DNA from: Bacteroidota bacterium
Lineage (GTDB): Bacteria > Bacteroidota > Bacteroidia > UKL13-3
Length of the DNA stretch: 41,783 nucleotides
Assembly (NCBI GenBank): GCA_947485745.1
Contig: CANKQY010000001.1
Coordinates: 64,742 to 106,524, forward strand
Direction: 5' to 3'
Position 1 is the stretch's first letter, and every line of letters starts with the position of its first letter. The notes under the pieces were generated by a model. That model was not told the origin of the DNA. It was given only the letters and a program-made list of their open reading frames with translations, and searched no databases. Positions 16,032 through 25,048 of the stretch are shown here, piece by piece. The translations under genes were made by a program, and so were the position numbers.

Positions 16032-17639
16032 TTATTGCTTTACCCTAAAACCACTTTCAACAGTGGTTCCACGTAATTCTACCATTTCAATAAAGTAATA
16101 AGAACTTGGAAACTGATCCCAACAAACGCCATTTTCTTTGGCAATCATTGCTTCAAATCCGTTGATATTTGTGGGCTCCAAATTCACCTTTGGGTAGGGT
16201 TTCGGTTTGAACCAATTTGCTGCTAAATTTTGATCAATCCTATTACTATAGGTTAAAAACAATAACAATAAAACACCCAAATACAAGAGTACTTTTTTAG
16301 GTAATTTTACAGGCATATAATCTGCGATTAAATAGGCTAAAAAGGCAATTGAGCTTACCATGTACCCAAACAAAAAACGTGGATGTGGCCCGTTTAAAAA
16401 TATGAGCATAAAACCAAGCTGAATAAACAATACAGGCCAAATAATGTCTTTTTTCTTCCATAAAAAAATCCACGATAAAGGTGCACTAATTACAAAACCA
16501 ATTGCCAATAATTTATTCAAGATATCTAACCGCGCAAACCACATAGGTAACCAATCATTGATAGGCATCATTTTTGTAACATACACATCTTGATTAGGTA
16601 CCTTAGCCCAACTATTGAGTACAATTTTATCGTATTCAAAAAAAGATGCAGGTACTTTCCAGTCTACTGCAAAAAAATCGAGTTGATTAAAAGGATATAA
16701 CAGGTAACCACAAATAATTACGTTTCCAATTAACCAAGGAATGATAAATACCAAACCCAATATTACACATCGGGTCAAAAAGAAATATTGCTTTTTAATG
16801 AATAGTTGAATAAGGCCTAATAGGGGCAGCATAAAAAATACAATAGCGGTAGTTTTTACGGTTACAATCCAACAGATAAATAAAACCGTGAGTAGTAAAT
16901 ATTGATTGCTATTTTCTTTTCGGTTCAAACTTATTACAGATAAATCGAGTAACAAGTATATCATTAGAGTGACAATAAAATCGGAGGTTACAGCGCCTAT
17001 AAAGGCTGTTTTTAAAGAAAGAATTACAAACGAAGCAAAAATAAATCGCAGCCAAGCATGAGCCTTTGAAGTGGTTTCGGAAAGATAGAGCCAGGCAAAA
17101 ACTGCTATAAAAAATAGGGCATTGCCAACATAAACAGAATTTACACCTAAGCAAGAAAAGCCAAAAAATGCTTGTAGGTTAAACCACCAATTGTTATTGG
17201 CCAATGGCCTATTAAAATTGCCCAAACCAATTATATTAGGGTAATTTTCGGCCCATTTAATGGCCTGCAAATGGTAATCAGCAATGTCGCCTGTTCCAGG
17301 CCTAATCATTATTGAAAACACAGCTCCAATGATGAGTATGGTATAAACAATCCAATTTACCCTGACCTCACTTAAACCAGCTTTGATCCAAGTGTTTTTG
17401 TAAGTAAGAAAAACAACACCTAAAAAGAAAACATGCAGTACAAAATCAATTTTAAAAAAGAAGTGATAGCATCCAATTACAGGACTCATAGCTGCCATGC
17501 CAATAATGGGGAAAATAGCTTGATGTAGGGCAATTGAATCGGTAAAACCAAAGCATTTTTGCAAAATAGTCCAACTGTATTTTCCTAAGCAAAAGCTTAG
17601 GATCAAACCGTAAATAATTAAGAGTAAACTAAGTAGCAT
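16032..17639 (-). CDS. Polytopic membrane protein, possible LIC_10190/DUF8201 type
   Basis: 535 residues with about 11-13 hydrophobic helices from residue 1 to ~445 and a soluble C-terminal tail of ~70 residues. The loop after the fourth helix carries GTGDIADYHLQAIKWAENYP and LANNNWWFNLQAFF, an Asp/His-containing loop like those of GT-C-type glycosyltransferases and of the LIC_10190/DUF8201 membrane family. That family name is from memory. It is downstream of the 2OG oxygenase gene (26 bp) on minus. It converges on the GT2 gene and probably works in the same glycan pathway, for example as a transferase using a lipid-linked sugar. Near its 3' end a 7-bp inverted repeat lies inside the reading frame. 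Confidence 0.7.
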   Translation of the reverse strand: MLLSLLLIIYGLILSFCLGKYSWTILQKCFGFTDSIALHQAIFPIIGMAAMSPVIGCYHFFFKIDFVLHVFFLGVVFLTYKNTWIKAGLSEVRVNWIVYTILIIGAVFSIMIRPGTGDIADYHLQAIKWAENYPNIIGLGNFNRPLANNNWWFNLQAFFGFSCLGVNSVYVGNALFFIAVFAWLYLSETTSKAHAWLRFIFASFVILSLKTAFIGAVTSDFIVTLMIYLLLDLSVISLNRKENSNQYLLLTVLFICWIVTVKTTAIVFFMLPLLGLIQLFIKKQYFFLTRCVILGLVFIIPWLIGNVIICGYLLYPFNQLDFFAVDWKVPASFFEYDKIVLNSWAKVPNQDVYVTKMMPINDWLPMWFARLDILNKLLAIGFVISAPLSWIFLWKKKDIIWPVLFIQLGFMLIFLNGPHPRFLFGYMVSSIAFLAYLIADYMPVKLPKKVLLYLGVLLLLFLTYSNRIDQNLAANWFKPKPYPKVNLEPTNINGFEAMIAKENGVCWDQFPSSYYFIEMVELRGTTVESGFRVKQ

Positions 17640-17665
17640 TAACGCTTAAAAACTAAAATTTTTAC

Positions 17666-18478
17666 CTATTTAAAAGTAATACCCAAGGCACGTAATTGAC
17701 GCTTGATAAAATTCTTTGCGCCTTCTTTTACAGGTGTTAGCGCTTTTTTAACAGCGCTATCTGTAGGCCTAGCTTTAAATACTGTATCATGGTATTTTGC
17801 AGCGCCTTCGCGCAATGTGGTATAATAGTAGGCATAAAACGATTTACGGGTTACATCTTGAGGAACTTTGATAGCGGCATAACCATGGTAACTTATTTCA
17901 TTGGTTTCAAAAATCAAGCAACGATTAAATTCGGGAAATACCTTTTTATCTAAGTTAGTCATATCTGCATTCCAAAGCTCTGTATGACCGCCATATTCTT
18001 CCTTCCAGTTTTTGTTAAAGAAAATTAGTAAGTTAACCCTGCGGTGAATGCCTCTATCTGCATGGATATTAAAATCGATATGAATGTCTAAAAAGCTTCC
18101 ATTTTGACCTTGATGTAATCCTCCACCTAATGCATCTGGGACGGAAAAAAGCTCATCAATTCCGGTAATGGCACTTATTACGTTGCACCAATTTTCGCCT
18201 TGCAATTCTTCCTTTAGCTGTGTAAATAAAATAGGAAAATCTTCAAAATTTGAGCCTTCTGCTTTGAATTCATTTACCCCTTTATATTTTTTATTAAATA
18301 CCTCTTCATTCGGAAAATTATCATACAATTCTTCCGCAACTCCTGGCTTTAAAATACCATCAATAACCAAATGCTTGTATGGTTTAGCCTCTGCAAATGC
18401 TTTGCGCATTTGCTCAATACTTACTTCGTTGAATAAACTCGAATTAATTAGTTCCATAACTACCTTATTAAAAACCAT
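17666..18478 (-). CDS. 2OG-Fe(II) oxygenase family protein
   Basis: 270 residues. Metal ligands are visible: His133 and Asp135 in FLDIHIDFNIHAD, and the distal His in ISYHGYAA, followed by Arg in VTRKSFYAYYY, which fits the 2-oxoglutarate-binding Arg. The fold fits the prolyl-hydroxylase-like 2OG oxygenases found in bacterial glycan and O-antigen clusters. Two ATG starts are possible: 18478, or 18457 (Met8), which has an AAGG about 8 bp upstream. No signal peptide, so cytosolic. It lies directly 26 bp upstream of the membrane protein gene; co-transcription is likely. Its substrate is unknown. Confidence 0.85.
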   Translation of the reverse strand: MVFNKVVMELINSSLFNEVSIEQMRKAFAEAKPYKHLVIDGILKPGVAEELYDNFPNEEVFNKKYKGVNEFKAEGSNFEDFPILFTQLKEELQGENWCNVISAITGIDELFSVPDALGGGLHQGQNGSFLDIHIDFNIHADRGIHRRVNLLIFFNKNWKEEYGGHTELWNADMTNLDKKVFPEFNRCLIFETNEISYHGYAAIKVPQDVTRKSFYAYYYTTLREGAAKYHDTVFKARPTDSAVKKALTPVKEGAKNFIKRQLRALGITFK

Positions 18479-18512
18479 TGCAATTTAGACTTTAAAACTC
18501 AAAGGAGGGCAT

Positions 18513-18549
18513 AAAAAAACCACAAGAAACATTTCATAGTTTCTTGTGG
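18513..18549 (-). terminator. Strong intrinsic terminator after sucD
   Basis: CCACAAGAAAC (18520-18530) pairs perfectly over 11 bp with GTTTCTTGTGG (18539-18549) around an 8-nt loop. On the minus strand the stem is followed by seven T, 25 bp past the sucD stop. It also separates sucD from the oxygenase gene. Confidence 0.9.
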
Positions 18550-18573
18550 CCTAAAAAATATTTATTAGTTAAA

Positions 18574-19455
18574 TTAAGCTACTACTTGCAGCGCTTTTAA
18601 CATGGCAGAACCAATTTCGGCTGGAGATTCAACTACTATTAAGCCACATTCACGCATGATAGCCATTTTTGCAGCAGCAGTATCATCTGCACCACCAATA
18701 ATTGCCCCAGCATGACCCATTCTACGTCCCGGAGGGGCAGTTTGACCAGCAATGAAGCCAACTACAGGTTTCTTGTTGCCATTTGCTTTGATCCAACGTG
18801 CTGCATCAGCTTCGTAACTACCGCCAATTTCGCCAATCATGATAATAGCATCCGTTTCTGGATCATTCATTAACATTTCTACTGCATTTTTAGTAGGTGT
18901 ACCTATAATTGGATCTCCACCAATACCAATTGCTGTGCTGATACCTAAACCAGCTTTAACCACTTGGTCTGCTGCTTCGTAAGTAAGCGTACCAGATTTA
19001 GATACAATACCAACCCTTCCTGCTTTAAATACAAAACCTGGCATGATACCAACTTTAGCTTGACCAGGAGTAATAACACCGGGACAATTTGGCCCTATTA
19101 ATATACAATCACGTGATTTGATATATTCTTTAACCGCAATCATATCGCTAATAGGAATACCTTCTGTGATACAAACAATTACTTTGATACCTGCCTCTGC
19201 AGCTTCCATGATGGCATCTGCGGCAAAAGCTGGTGGTACAAAAATAATTGAAACATTGGCTCCAGCATTTGTAACTGCATCTATAACTGTGTTAAATACA
19301 GGTTTTTCGAGGTGAGTTTGACCACCTTTACCGGGTGTAACACCGCCAACTACGTTGGTTCCGTATTCAATCATTTGTTGTGCGTGAAAAGAACCTTCAC
19401 TACCGGTGAAACCTTGAACAATCACCCTTGAATTTTTATCTACTAATACTGACAT
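18574..19455 (-). CDS. sucD: Succinate-CoA ligase, ADP/GDP-forming, alpha subunit
   Basis: 293 residues, normal length. Converts succinyl-CoA to succinate with substrate-level ATP/GTP formation in the TCA cycle, as a complex with SucC. CoA-binding Rossmann part: [15 protein letters not shown] at the start, GGVTPGKGG; then [12 protein letters not shown]. The phosphorylated His is His248 in [13 protein letters not shown], agreeing with His246 of the E. coli enzyme. SucC is not in the window. It is a single-gene unit with its own candidate promoter and a strong terminator. Confidence 0.98.
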   Translation of the reverse strand: MSVLVDKNSRVIVQGFTGSEGSFHAQQMIEYGTNVVGGVTPGKGGQTHLEKPVFNTVIDAVTNAGANVSIIFVPPAFAADAIMEAAEAGIKVIVCITEGIPISDMIAVKEYIKSRDCILIGPNCPGVITPGQAKVGIMPGFVFKAGRVGIVSKSGTLTYEAADQVVKAGLGISTAIGIGGDPIIGTPTKNAVEMLMNDPETDAIIMIGEIGGSYEADAARWIKANGNKKPVVGFIAGQTAPPGRRMGHAGAIIGGADDTAAAKMAIMRECGLIVVESPAEIGSAMLKALQVVA

Positions 19456-19475
19456 AAACTCTTAATTAAGCTGGG

Positions 19476-19483
19476 CAAATATG
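19476..19483 (-). promoter_or_regulatory. Candidate -7 element for sucD
   Basis: The minus-strand octamer CATATTTG followed by C resembles the Bacteroidota -7 motif TAnnTTTG with one mismatch. It would give a leader of about 15 nt. No clear -33 TTG is seen. Confidence 0.35.
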
Positions 19484-19532
19484 AACTATTTTTTAAAAAT
19501 TATTGCCAGCGGAATGAGAATATTTTATCAGC

Positions 19533-19566
19533 TTGATTTGCAATTCCCAAATAATTGATTTGCAAT
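19533..19566. repeat. 12-bp direct repeat upstream of sucD
   Basis: TTGATTTGCAAT occurs at 19533-19544 and again at 19555-19566, 22 bp start to start, about two helical turns. It lies about 60-95 bp upstream of the likely sucD transcription start, a usual activator position, and inside the sucD/kinase intergenic region. No gene is in this stretch. Confidence 0.5.
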
Positions 19567-19617
19567 AGATTAATTAAAACTAATGAGCGAAAAGGTCATT
19601 AAATAAAATTAAAGAGC

Positions 19618-22089
19618 CTACTTAAGTGACCCTGCCCTCAGAAGTTCCTCAATTTTTTTGATTAACAATAAAGTATTAAATGGCTTTGTCATGTAATCAT
19701 TAATACCCACATCAAAACACTTTCTTTTTTCTTCTGCATCGTCATGTGCAGTAATTGCCAATATTGGAATATGCTTATCCAATGCAAATTGCTGTTGATT
19801 TCTTATGTGGTTGGCTGTTTCAATGCCATCCATTTCTGGCATACGGATATTCATCAAAATCAAATCAAAAGTGTTTTCTTTTAATAAGCTGAGTGCTTTT
19901 ATGCCATTCGTTGCCAACATGTATCGATAGCCCTGACGCTCCAATACTTTTTCAATTACTTTCTGGTTTAAAATATTATCCTCTACAACCAAAATCGTTG
20001 TGGAACTGGGATCAATTAGTTTTTTGGCATTGTTATTAATATTAAACCTATCGGTTTCCAAATCAACATTCTCCAATTCTACTTCTAGAATAAAACTACT
20101 ACCCACTCCTTTTTCGGAAATCACTTCGATATGACCTTTCATCAAATCGCAAAGTTCCTTCACATTTTTCAAACCAATTCCAAAGCCATTTTGCCTATCA
20201 CTTCTCTTTGGGATGCCTTTAAAAATTTGCTTAATTTCCTTTTCATTTAAACCAGGACCTTCATCAATTACTGAAAATTGAATGGTACTTAAATTAACTT
20301 GATCCTTTACTCTAGTAGCAGTTTCCTTTACCTCTATTTTAACTACTCCTTTAACGGAAAGTTTTACTGCGTTGCTAAGCAGATTTTGAACCATGTTCAT
20401 TAGCTTCTGCTTATCGGCGTTTACCATTCTTGGCATGCCAGGAAATACCATTTGATTAAACAACAACCCCTTTTGTTTACATTGGAATCCATAAATCTTA
20501 AACAATTCTTCTAATGATTCTAATAGATCAAAAGGATTTGCAATTGGCGCTGCTTCTTTGCGATCTATTTGTAAATAAGTAATTAAATTATTGAGCACAA
20601 ACATGAGCTCATCACTACTCAATTTAATATATGTTAGGTATTCTTTTAACTCGGTGAATGTTTTACTTTCTATGGCCAAATGGCTCATCCCAACAATGCC
20701 ATTCAGGGGTGTTCTAATTTCGTGATTTATTTGTTGTAGCAAATTGCTTTTTGCCTTAATGCTTAATTCAAGTAGTTTATTTTTTTTATTTAAGCTCAAA
20801 GAATAAAATACTAAACCAGTGATTAATAATAGAAAGAAAATTAGCACAAAAGCGGCTATCAATAATAAATTTCTTTTATAATTAGCAGATTGTTGTTCTT
20901 CAATTTTTAATTGATTGATTTCATTCTCTTTATCCATCAATTTTAGCTTGTGATCTTTGCGTGCACTTTCATATTCGGCTGCAACAGTGCTGATATCTGA
21001 AGTCTGTTCCTTATTTAAAACATTGTTTTCAGCTGCTAACTTTAATTTGGTATAATAATCGGCCTTTTCTTTATTTTGCATTTTGGCATATAATCCAGCA
21101 TTGGCAGCATATATATTAACCAAATAGGATAAACCTGGATTTTTAGCAACAAATGCCAATCCTGCATTTGCAAAATATTGGGCTGAGTCTTTTTTGTTTT
21201 GATAGAGGTATGAAAGTGATAAATTAGACATGACCAAAATCAATGCATTGGCATCGGGATATTTGAGGTCAATTTCATAAGATTCACGAAAAAATGGCAC
21301 GGCCTTTTTATATTGTTTCCTTGAATAATAAATCAAACCAATATTGTTTAATGCAGTTGAAATATCCACTGCACTGCTCAATCTCCTAAATACTTCTAAC
21401 GCCTTTGAATAGTGGTATAACGCCTTTAATTCATATCCTTTCTTTTGGTAAATATTTGCTAAGTTATTTTCTATTTCGGCAATTAACAACTCATCAGCTC
21501 CAATCTGAAATAAATTTAATGACCTTAAATAATATTTCTCGGCTTGATCTAGGTTATTTAAATCCATGTATAATGAACCGATATTATTATACGTTCTAGC
21601 TGCCCTATCATAATCACCCAATTGTTCAGATATTTTAACCGAACCAATGTAATACCTCATGGATTTACTATAGTTGTTTTCATTGTAGGCAAGGTTACCT
21701 AAACTGTGGTAAGCCAAAGCAACTGAATAAGGCTCCTTACAAGATTTTGCATGTATGAGTGCTGACAGATAATATTGCTTTGCTATCAATACATTACCTT
21801 GAGATTTTTGTAAAATCCCCAACATAATTTCTGCGTTGGCTTTGCCTTTACAGTAATTTAATTTAGTAGAAATAGCAAAAGCTTGCCGGGCATAATTGCC
21901 AGCTTTGATTGTATCAAATTTTCGAACGCAATTTGATAAGCCGTTTAAAATATCAGCTCGTTGCAAATCATTAGCAAAAGGCAATAATCCTTCTAAACTA
22001 TCCTTTTCTGATTCCGGTTTGGCCAATATTTCAACAGAAGCGAAGAAAATTGCCAATACCACAAAAACCAACTTGTTAAATTTTCGCAT
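19618..22089 (-). CDS. TPR-containing hybrid histidine kinase with Asn in the receiver phospho-site
   Basis: 823 residues from the ATG at 22087-22089; a TTG directly before it extends the frame by one codon. Signal peptide to ~residue 24, then about six TPR repeats (~60-370; LAYHSLGNLAYNENNYSKSM, ARTYNNIGSLYMDLNNLDQA), a coiled-coil, one membrane helix (~405-427), and a cytoplasmic kinase: His456 in NHEIRTPLNGI, N-box LLSNAVKLS, DEGPGL and GFGIGLKNV. A C-terminal receiver (~695-823) keeps the acidic pair in VVEDN and Lys in DYMTKPF, but the phospho-acceptor is Asn747 (LILMNIRMPEMDG). The periplasmic TPR region is a Bacteroidota-typical sensor input. Two small genes lie upstream on minus (52-bp gap), with which it may be co-transcribed. 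Confidence 0.93.
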   Translation of the reverse strand: MRKFNKLVFVVLAIFFASVEILAKPESEKDSLEGLLPFANDLQRADILNGLSNCVRKFDTIKAGNYARQAFAISTKLNYCKGKANAEIMLGILQKSQGNVLIAKQYYLSALIHAKSCKEPYSVALAYHSLGNLAYNENNYSKSMRYYIGSVKISEQLGDYDRAARTYNNIGSLYMDLNNLDQAEKYYLRSLNLFQIGADELLIAEIENNLANIYQKKGYELKALYHYSKALEVFRRLSSAVDISTALNNIGLIYYSRKQYKKAVPFFRESYEIDLKYPDANALILVMSNLSLSYLYQNKKDSAQYFANAGLAFVAKNPGLSYLVNIYAANAGLYAKMQNKEKADYYTKLKLAAENNVLNKEQTSDISTVAAEYESARKDHKLKLMDKENEINQLKIEEQQSANYKRNLLLIAAFVLIFFLLLITGLVFYSLSLNKKNKLLELSIKAKSNLLQQINHEIRTPLNGIVGMSHLAIESKTFTELKEYLTYIKLSSDELMFVLNNLITYLQIDRKEAAPIANPFDLLESLEELFKIYGFQCKQKGLLFNQMVFPGMPRMVNADKQKLMNMVQNLLSNAVKLSVKGVVKIEVKETATRVKDQVNLSTIQFSVIDEGPGLNEKEIKQIFKGIPKRSDRQNGFGIGLKNVKELCDLMKGHIEVISEKGVGSSFILEVELENVDLETDRFNINNNAKKLIDPSSTTILVVEDNILNQKVIEKVLERQGYRYMLATNGIKALSLLKENTFDLILMNIRMPEMDGIETANHIRNQQQFALDKHIPILAITAHDDAEEKRKCFDVGINDYMTKPFNTLLLIKKIEELLRAGSLK

Positions 22090-22144
22090 CAAAAGTGTTT
22101 GTTTCCGCTTCTAAAATACTAGGACAAATCCCAATTCCCTAATT

Positions 22145-22498
22145 TTAAGCAATATTTTGCAAAGATTCCCAATACTCAACTGCTCTTCGTGTGTGAGGAA
22201 TTACAATTGTACCCCCTACAATATTAGCCACAGCAAATATTTCAAACATTTGAGTTGTGCTCACTCCTAATTCTTGACATTTTCCTAGATGGTATTTGAT
22301 ACAATCATCGCAGCGCAAAACCATACTCGCAACTAATCCCAACATTTCTTTAGTTACTGCGGGTAATGCACCATCTTCATAGGTGTTGGTATCTAAATTG
22401 AATAACCTTTTTAATACTAAATTGTCTGCATCCAAGATTTTTGCGTTCATTTTTTCTCTGTATTCGTTGAACGAATCAACTTCTTTCCGGTTTTCCAT
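22145..22498 (-). CDS. Carboxymuconolactone decarboxylase/AhpD-like protein
   Basis: 117 residues, a usual length for a single-domain CMD protein. The redox motif Cys-x-x-Cys with a following His is in LRCDDCIKYHLGKC, the AhpD-like peroxidatic-reductant pattern; a further Cys follows. The helix ending IPHTRRAVEYWESL is common in these proteins. A thiol-based oxidative-stress role is likely; a true carboxymuconolactone decarboxylase reaction is not implied. It lies 17 bp downstream of the ATL gene on minus. Confidence 0.9.
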   Translation of the reverse strand: MENRKEVDSFNEYREKMNAKILDADNLVLKRLFNLDTNTYEDGALPAVTKEMLGLVASMVLRCDDCIKYHLGKCQELGVSTTQMFEIFAVANIVGGTIVIPHTRRAVEYWESLQNIA

Positions 22499-22515
22499 AT
22501 TTTATTTTATTTCTA

Positions 22516-22854
22516 TTACAAATTTAACGCTTTGTTAGGATCCCAAAAATACAAATTGAAATCCACAAGCTGCTCATTATTAACAACTAGCCCTTCACTT
22601 TCTAATAGTTCTTGCATTTCATTTTGGTGAGCAAAATGATGCTTTCCTGTTAACAATCCAGCTCTATTCAGAACCCTGTGCGCAGGTACAGCCGGAATCT
22701 GCTGATGGGCAGCATTCATAGCATATCCAACCATTCTTGCACCCCGTTTATCCCCCAAATAATTGGCAATGGCGCCATAAGAAGTAACTCTACCCTTAGG
22801 TATTAGCCGTACCACGTCATATACATCCTTAAAAAAATCTTTTTGAACAACCAT
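22516..22854 (-). CDS. Alkyltransferase-like (ATL) protein, MGMT family
   Basis: 112 residues. Belongs to the O6-alkylguanine-DNA alkyltransferase fold: VRLIPKGRVTSYGAIAN, the arginine finger region GARMVGYAMNAA, and VPAHRVLNRAG. The alkyl-accepting Cys of the PCHR motif is Ala58 here, so it binds damaged guanines without repairing them, as in ATL proteins that hand lesions to nucleotide excision repair. It is divergent from recQ across 53 bp. It starts the minus-strand set with the AhpD-like gene. Confidence 0.95.
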   Translation of the reverse strand: MVVQKDFFKDVYDVVRLIPKGRVTSYGAIANYLGDKRGARMVGYAMNAAHQQIPAVPAHRVLNRAGLLTGKHHFAHQNEMQELLESEGLVVNNEQLVDFNLYFWDPNKALNL

Positions 22855-22895
22855 TCGGAAAAATTATCAAATTTTAGGTAATGCAAATCAAATGT

Positions 22896-22903
22896 TATGT
22901 TTG
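22896..22903 (+). promoter_or_regulatory. Candidate -7 element of recQ
   Basis: TATGTTTG matches TAnnTTTG exactly and ends 4 bp before the recQ start codon. If used, the transcript would start at or near the ATG (leaderless). The intergenic region is only 53 bp and serves two divergent genes. Confidence 0.4.
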
Positions 22904-22907
22904 ACAA

Positions 22908-25040
22908 ATGCAAGCCACAATTAACCCACAAACTACCCTTAAGAAGCATTTCGGCTTCGATCATTTTAGAGCACTTCAAGAAGAAATAATTGAAGGTGTA
23001 TTGAACCAAAAAGACTCGCTGGTACTTATGCCAACTGGTGGAGGTAAATCTGTATGCTTTCAATTACCTGCCCTTTTGTTGCCAAATATTACCCTTGTTG
23101 TTTCTCCACTTATTGCCCTCATGAAAGACCAAGTGGGTGCCTTAAAGGCAAATGGCATCACAGCGGAATTCATCAATAGTAGTATGGATGAAAATGAACA
23201 AAATGCTATTGTTCAATTGGCCATTAAAGGAGAAATAAAGTTACTATACCTCTCTCCAGAAAAACTACTTAGTCTCCTCAATTATCTGGTAAACAACGTT
23301 AAGATTTCATTAATAGCAATTGATGAGGCTCATTGTATTAGTCAATGGGGGCATGATTTTAGGCCAGAATACACTAAACTAGGGCTATTAAGAGAGAGAT
23401 GGCCAAGCGTTCCAATCATTGCCCTAACGGCAACTGCCGATAAAATCACTAGAAGGGATATTGTAAAACAACTCACCCTCAATGAACCAAACATTTTTGT
23501 GGCGAGTTTCGACCGACCGAATTTAAGTTTATCTGTAAGATTTGGGATCAAAAAGAAAAAGAAGATAGAAGAGATTGCCTCGTTTATACATGCGAGAAAA
23601 AATGAAAGTGGAATAATCTATTGCCTTAGCAGAAAAGCCACCGAAGAAATGGCAGAAGAAATGCTCGCTTATGGAATTTCGGCTGGGTTCTATCATGCAG
23701 GAATGAGCAATGAGCGCAGAAGCAAAATACAAGATGATTTTATCAATGACCGCATAAAGGTAATTTGCGCCACCATAGCCTTTGGAATGGGAATTGATAA
23801 AAGCAATGTAAGGTTCGTTATTCATAACAGTTTGCCAAAAAATATGGAAGGTTATTACCAGGAAATTGGCAGAGCAGGTAGAGATGGACTTCCAAGTGAT
23901 ACACTTTTGTATTACAGCTTAGGAGATGTAATCATGCTAAGAAACTTTATCGAAGAAAGTGGGCAAAAAGAACTCAACCTAGAGAAGCTAAATCGCATGC
24001 AACAATATGCCGAAACGCCCATCTGTAGAAGAAAAATTCTGCTTGCCTATTTTGGAGAAACCTTAGAAAAACCATGCAATAATTGTGATGTGTGCAAAAA
24101 TCCGCGCCAAACATTTGATGGTACGCTAATCGCACAAAAAGCATTATCAGCTTTGGTTCGAACCGAAGAAAAAATAAGTGCAAGCGTATTGATTGATATT
24201 CTTAGGGGATCAAATAGGAAAGAAATCATTGAAAATAATTACGATAGGATAAAAACATTTGGCGCTGGAAAAGACATAAGTGTGCACGATTGGCAACAAA
24301 ACATCATACAATTACTCAACTTAGGATTAGTAGAGATTGCTTATGATGAAAGCTATATGATGAAAGTTACTGAGTTTGGAAAATCGGTTTTGTATGGTAA
24401 AAAAACTGTTGAATTGGTGAAAATTGAAAAACTAGAAAGCTTGGAACCAAAGAAGAAAAGAAGCTTGGAAATTGATGATACAAATGATTTAAACACTGAT
24501 TTATTCGACTATTTAAGAGGCATTAGAAGGCACCTTGCAGAAAAAGAAAATGTACCTGCTTATGTTGTTTTTAGCGATGCAACCTTAAAAGAATTGGTTG
24601 ATAAAAAACCTATACAGGTGAGCGATTTGCTGCATATCAGTGGCATGGGAGAATTTAAAATAAAGAAGTATGGCAATACTTTTGTCAAAGAAATAAAACA
24701 ATGGCTGAAAAGCAATGATGTGAAGGCCCCTAAAACAGATACTTTTATGGAAACCTTTAAACTCCTCAATGAAAATTATTCAGTGGAGGAAATTGCCGAA
24801 ACAAGGCAACTAAATACCACAACTATCTATTCACATATCGCTCATTTATTTAGTAAAAATATTGTTTCATCCATTGATAATTATGTAAACCAAACTGAAT
24901 ACAATATTGTAAAGGAGGCAACCATTGAATTAGGTGAAACAAAACAATTGGGACCAATTTTTCAATACCTAAAAGAGGAAATACCCTACCACATTATTCG
25001 CCTATGTTTGGCAAAATTAGAAAAAGAAAAAAATGAATAG
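22908..25040 (+). CDS. recQ: ATP-dependent DNA helicase RecQ
   Basis: 710 residues. Order: SF2 helicase core with Walker A GGGKS (Lys47), DEAHCISQWGHDFRPEY motif II, TATA, and motif VI QEIGRAGRDG; a zinc-binding segment (ICRRKILLAYFGE, CNNCDVC); the RQC winged-helix region (~400-490); an HRDC domain (~505-580, SDLLHISGMGEFKIKKYG); and a C-terminal HTH-type tail (~610-690) containing YSVEEIAETRQLNTTTIYSH. Unwinds 3'-5' at forks and recombination intermediates, cytosolic. Length exceeds the ~600 of E. coli RecQ because of the C-terminal extension. It converges on the next gene with 8 bp between the stop codons. Confidence 0.97.
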   Translation: MQATINPQTTLKKHFGFDHFRALQEEIIEGVLNQKDSLVLMPTGGGKSVCFQLPALLLPNITLVVSPLIALMKDQVGALKANGITAEFINSSMDENEQNAIVQLAIKGEIKLLYLSPEKLLSLLNYLVNNVKISLIAIDEAHCISQWGHDFRPEYTKLGLLRERWPSVPIIALTATADKITRRDIVKQLTLNEPNIFVASFDRPNLSLSVRFGIKKKKKIEEIASFIHARKNESGIIYCLSRKATEEMAEEMLAYGISAGFYHAGMSNERRSKIQDDFINDRIKVICATIAFGMGIDKSNVRFVIHNSLPKNMEGYYQEIGRAGRDGLPSDTLLYYSLGDVIMLRNFIEESGQKELNLEKLNRMQQYAETPICRRKILLAYFGETLEKPCNNCDVCKNPRQTFDGTLIAQKALSALVRTEEKISASVLIDILRGSNRKEIIENNYDRIKTFGAGKDISVHDWQQNIIQLLNLGLVEIAYDESYMMKVTEFGKSVLYGKKTVELVKIEKLESLEPKKKRSLEIDDTNDLNTDLFDYLRGIRRHLAEKENVPAYVVFSDATLKELVDKKPIQVSDLLHISGMGEFKIKKYGNTFVKEIKQWLKSNDVKAPKTDTFMETFKLLNENYSVEEIAETRQLNTTTIYSHIAHLFSKNIVSSIDNYVNQTEYNIVKEATIELGETKQLGPIFQYLKEEIPYHIIRLCLAKLEKEKNE

Positions 25041-25048
25041 TTATAGCC

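Noticed and set aside
16049-16069. Inverted repeat AACCACT/AGTGGTT as a terminator for the GT2 gene
   Set aside because: It lies inside the coding sequence of the convergent membrane protein and has no T-run, so termination is not supported.
22803-23063. Minus-strand ORF overlapping the ATL/recQ junction
   Set aside because: Covers the start regions of both well-supported genes and lacks any recognisable motif.
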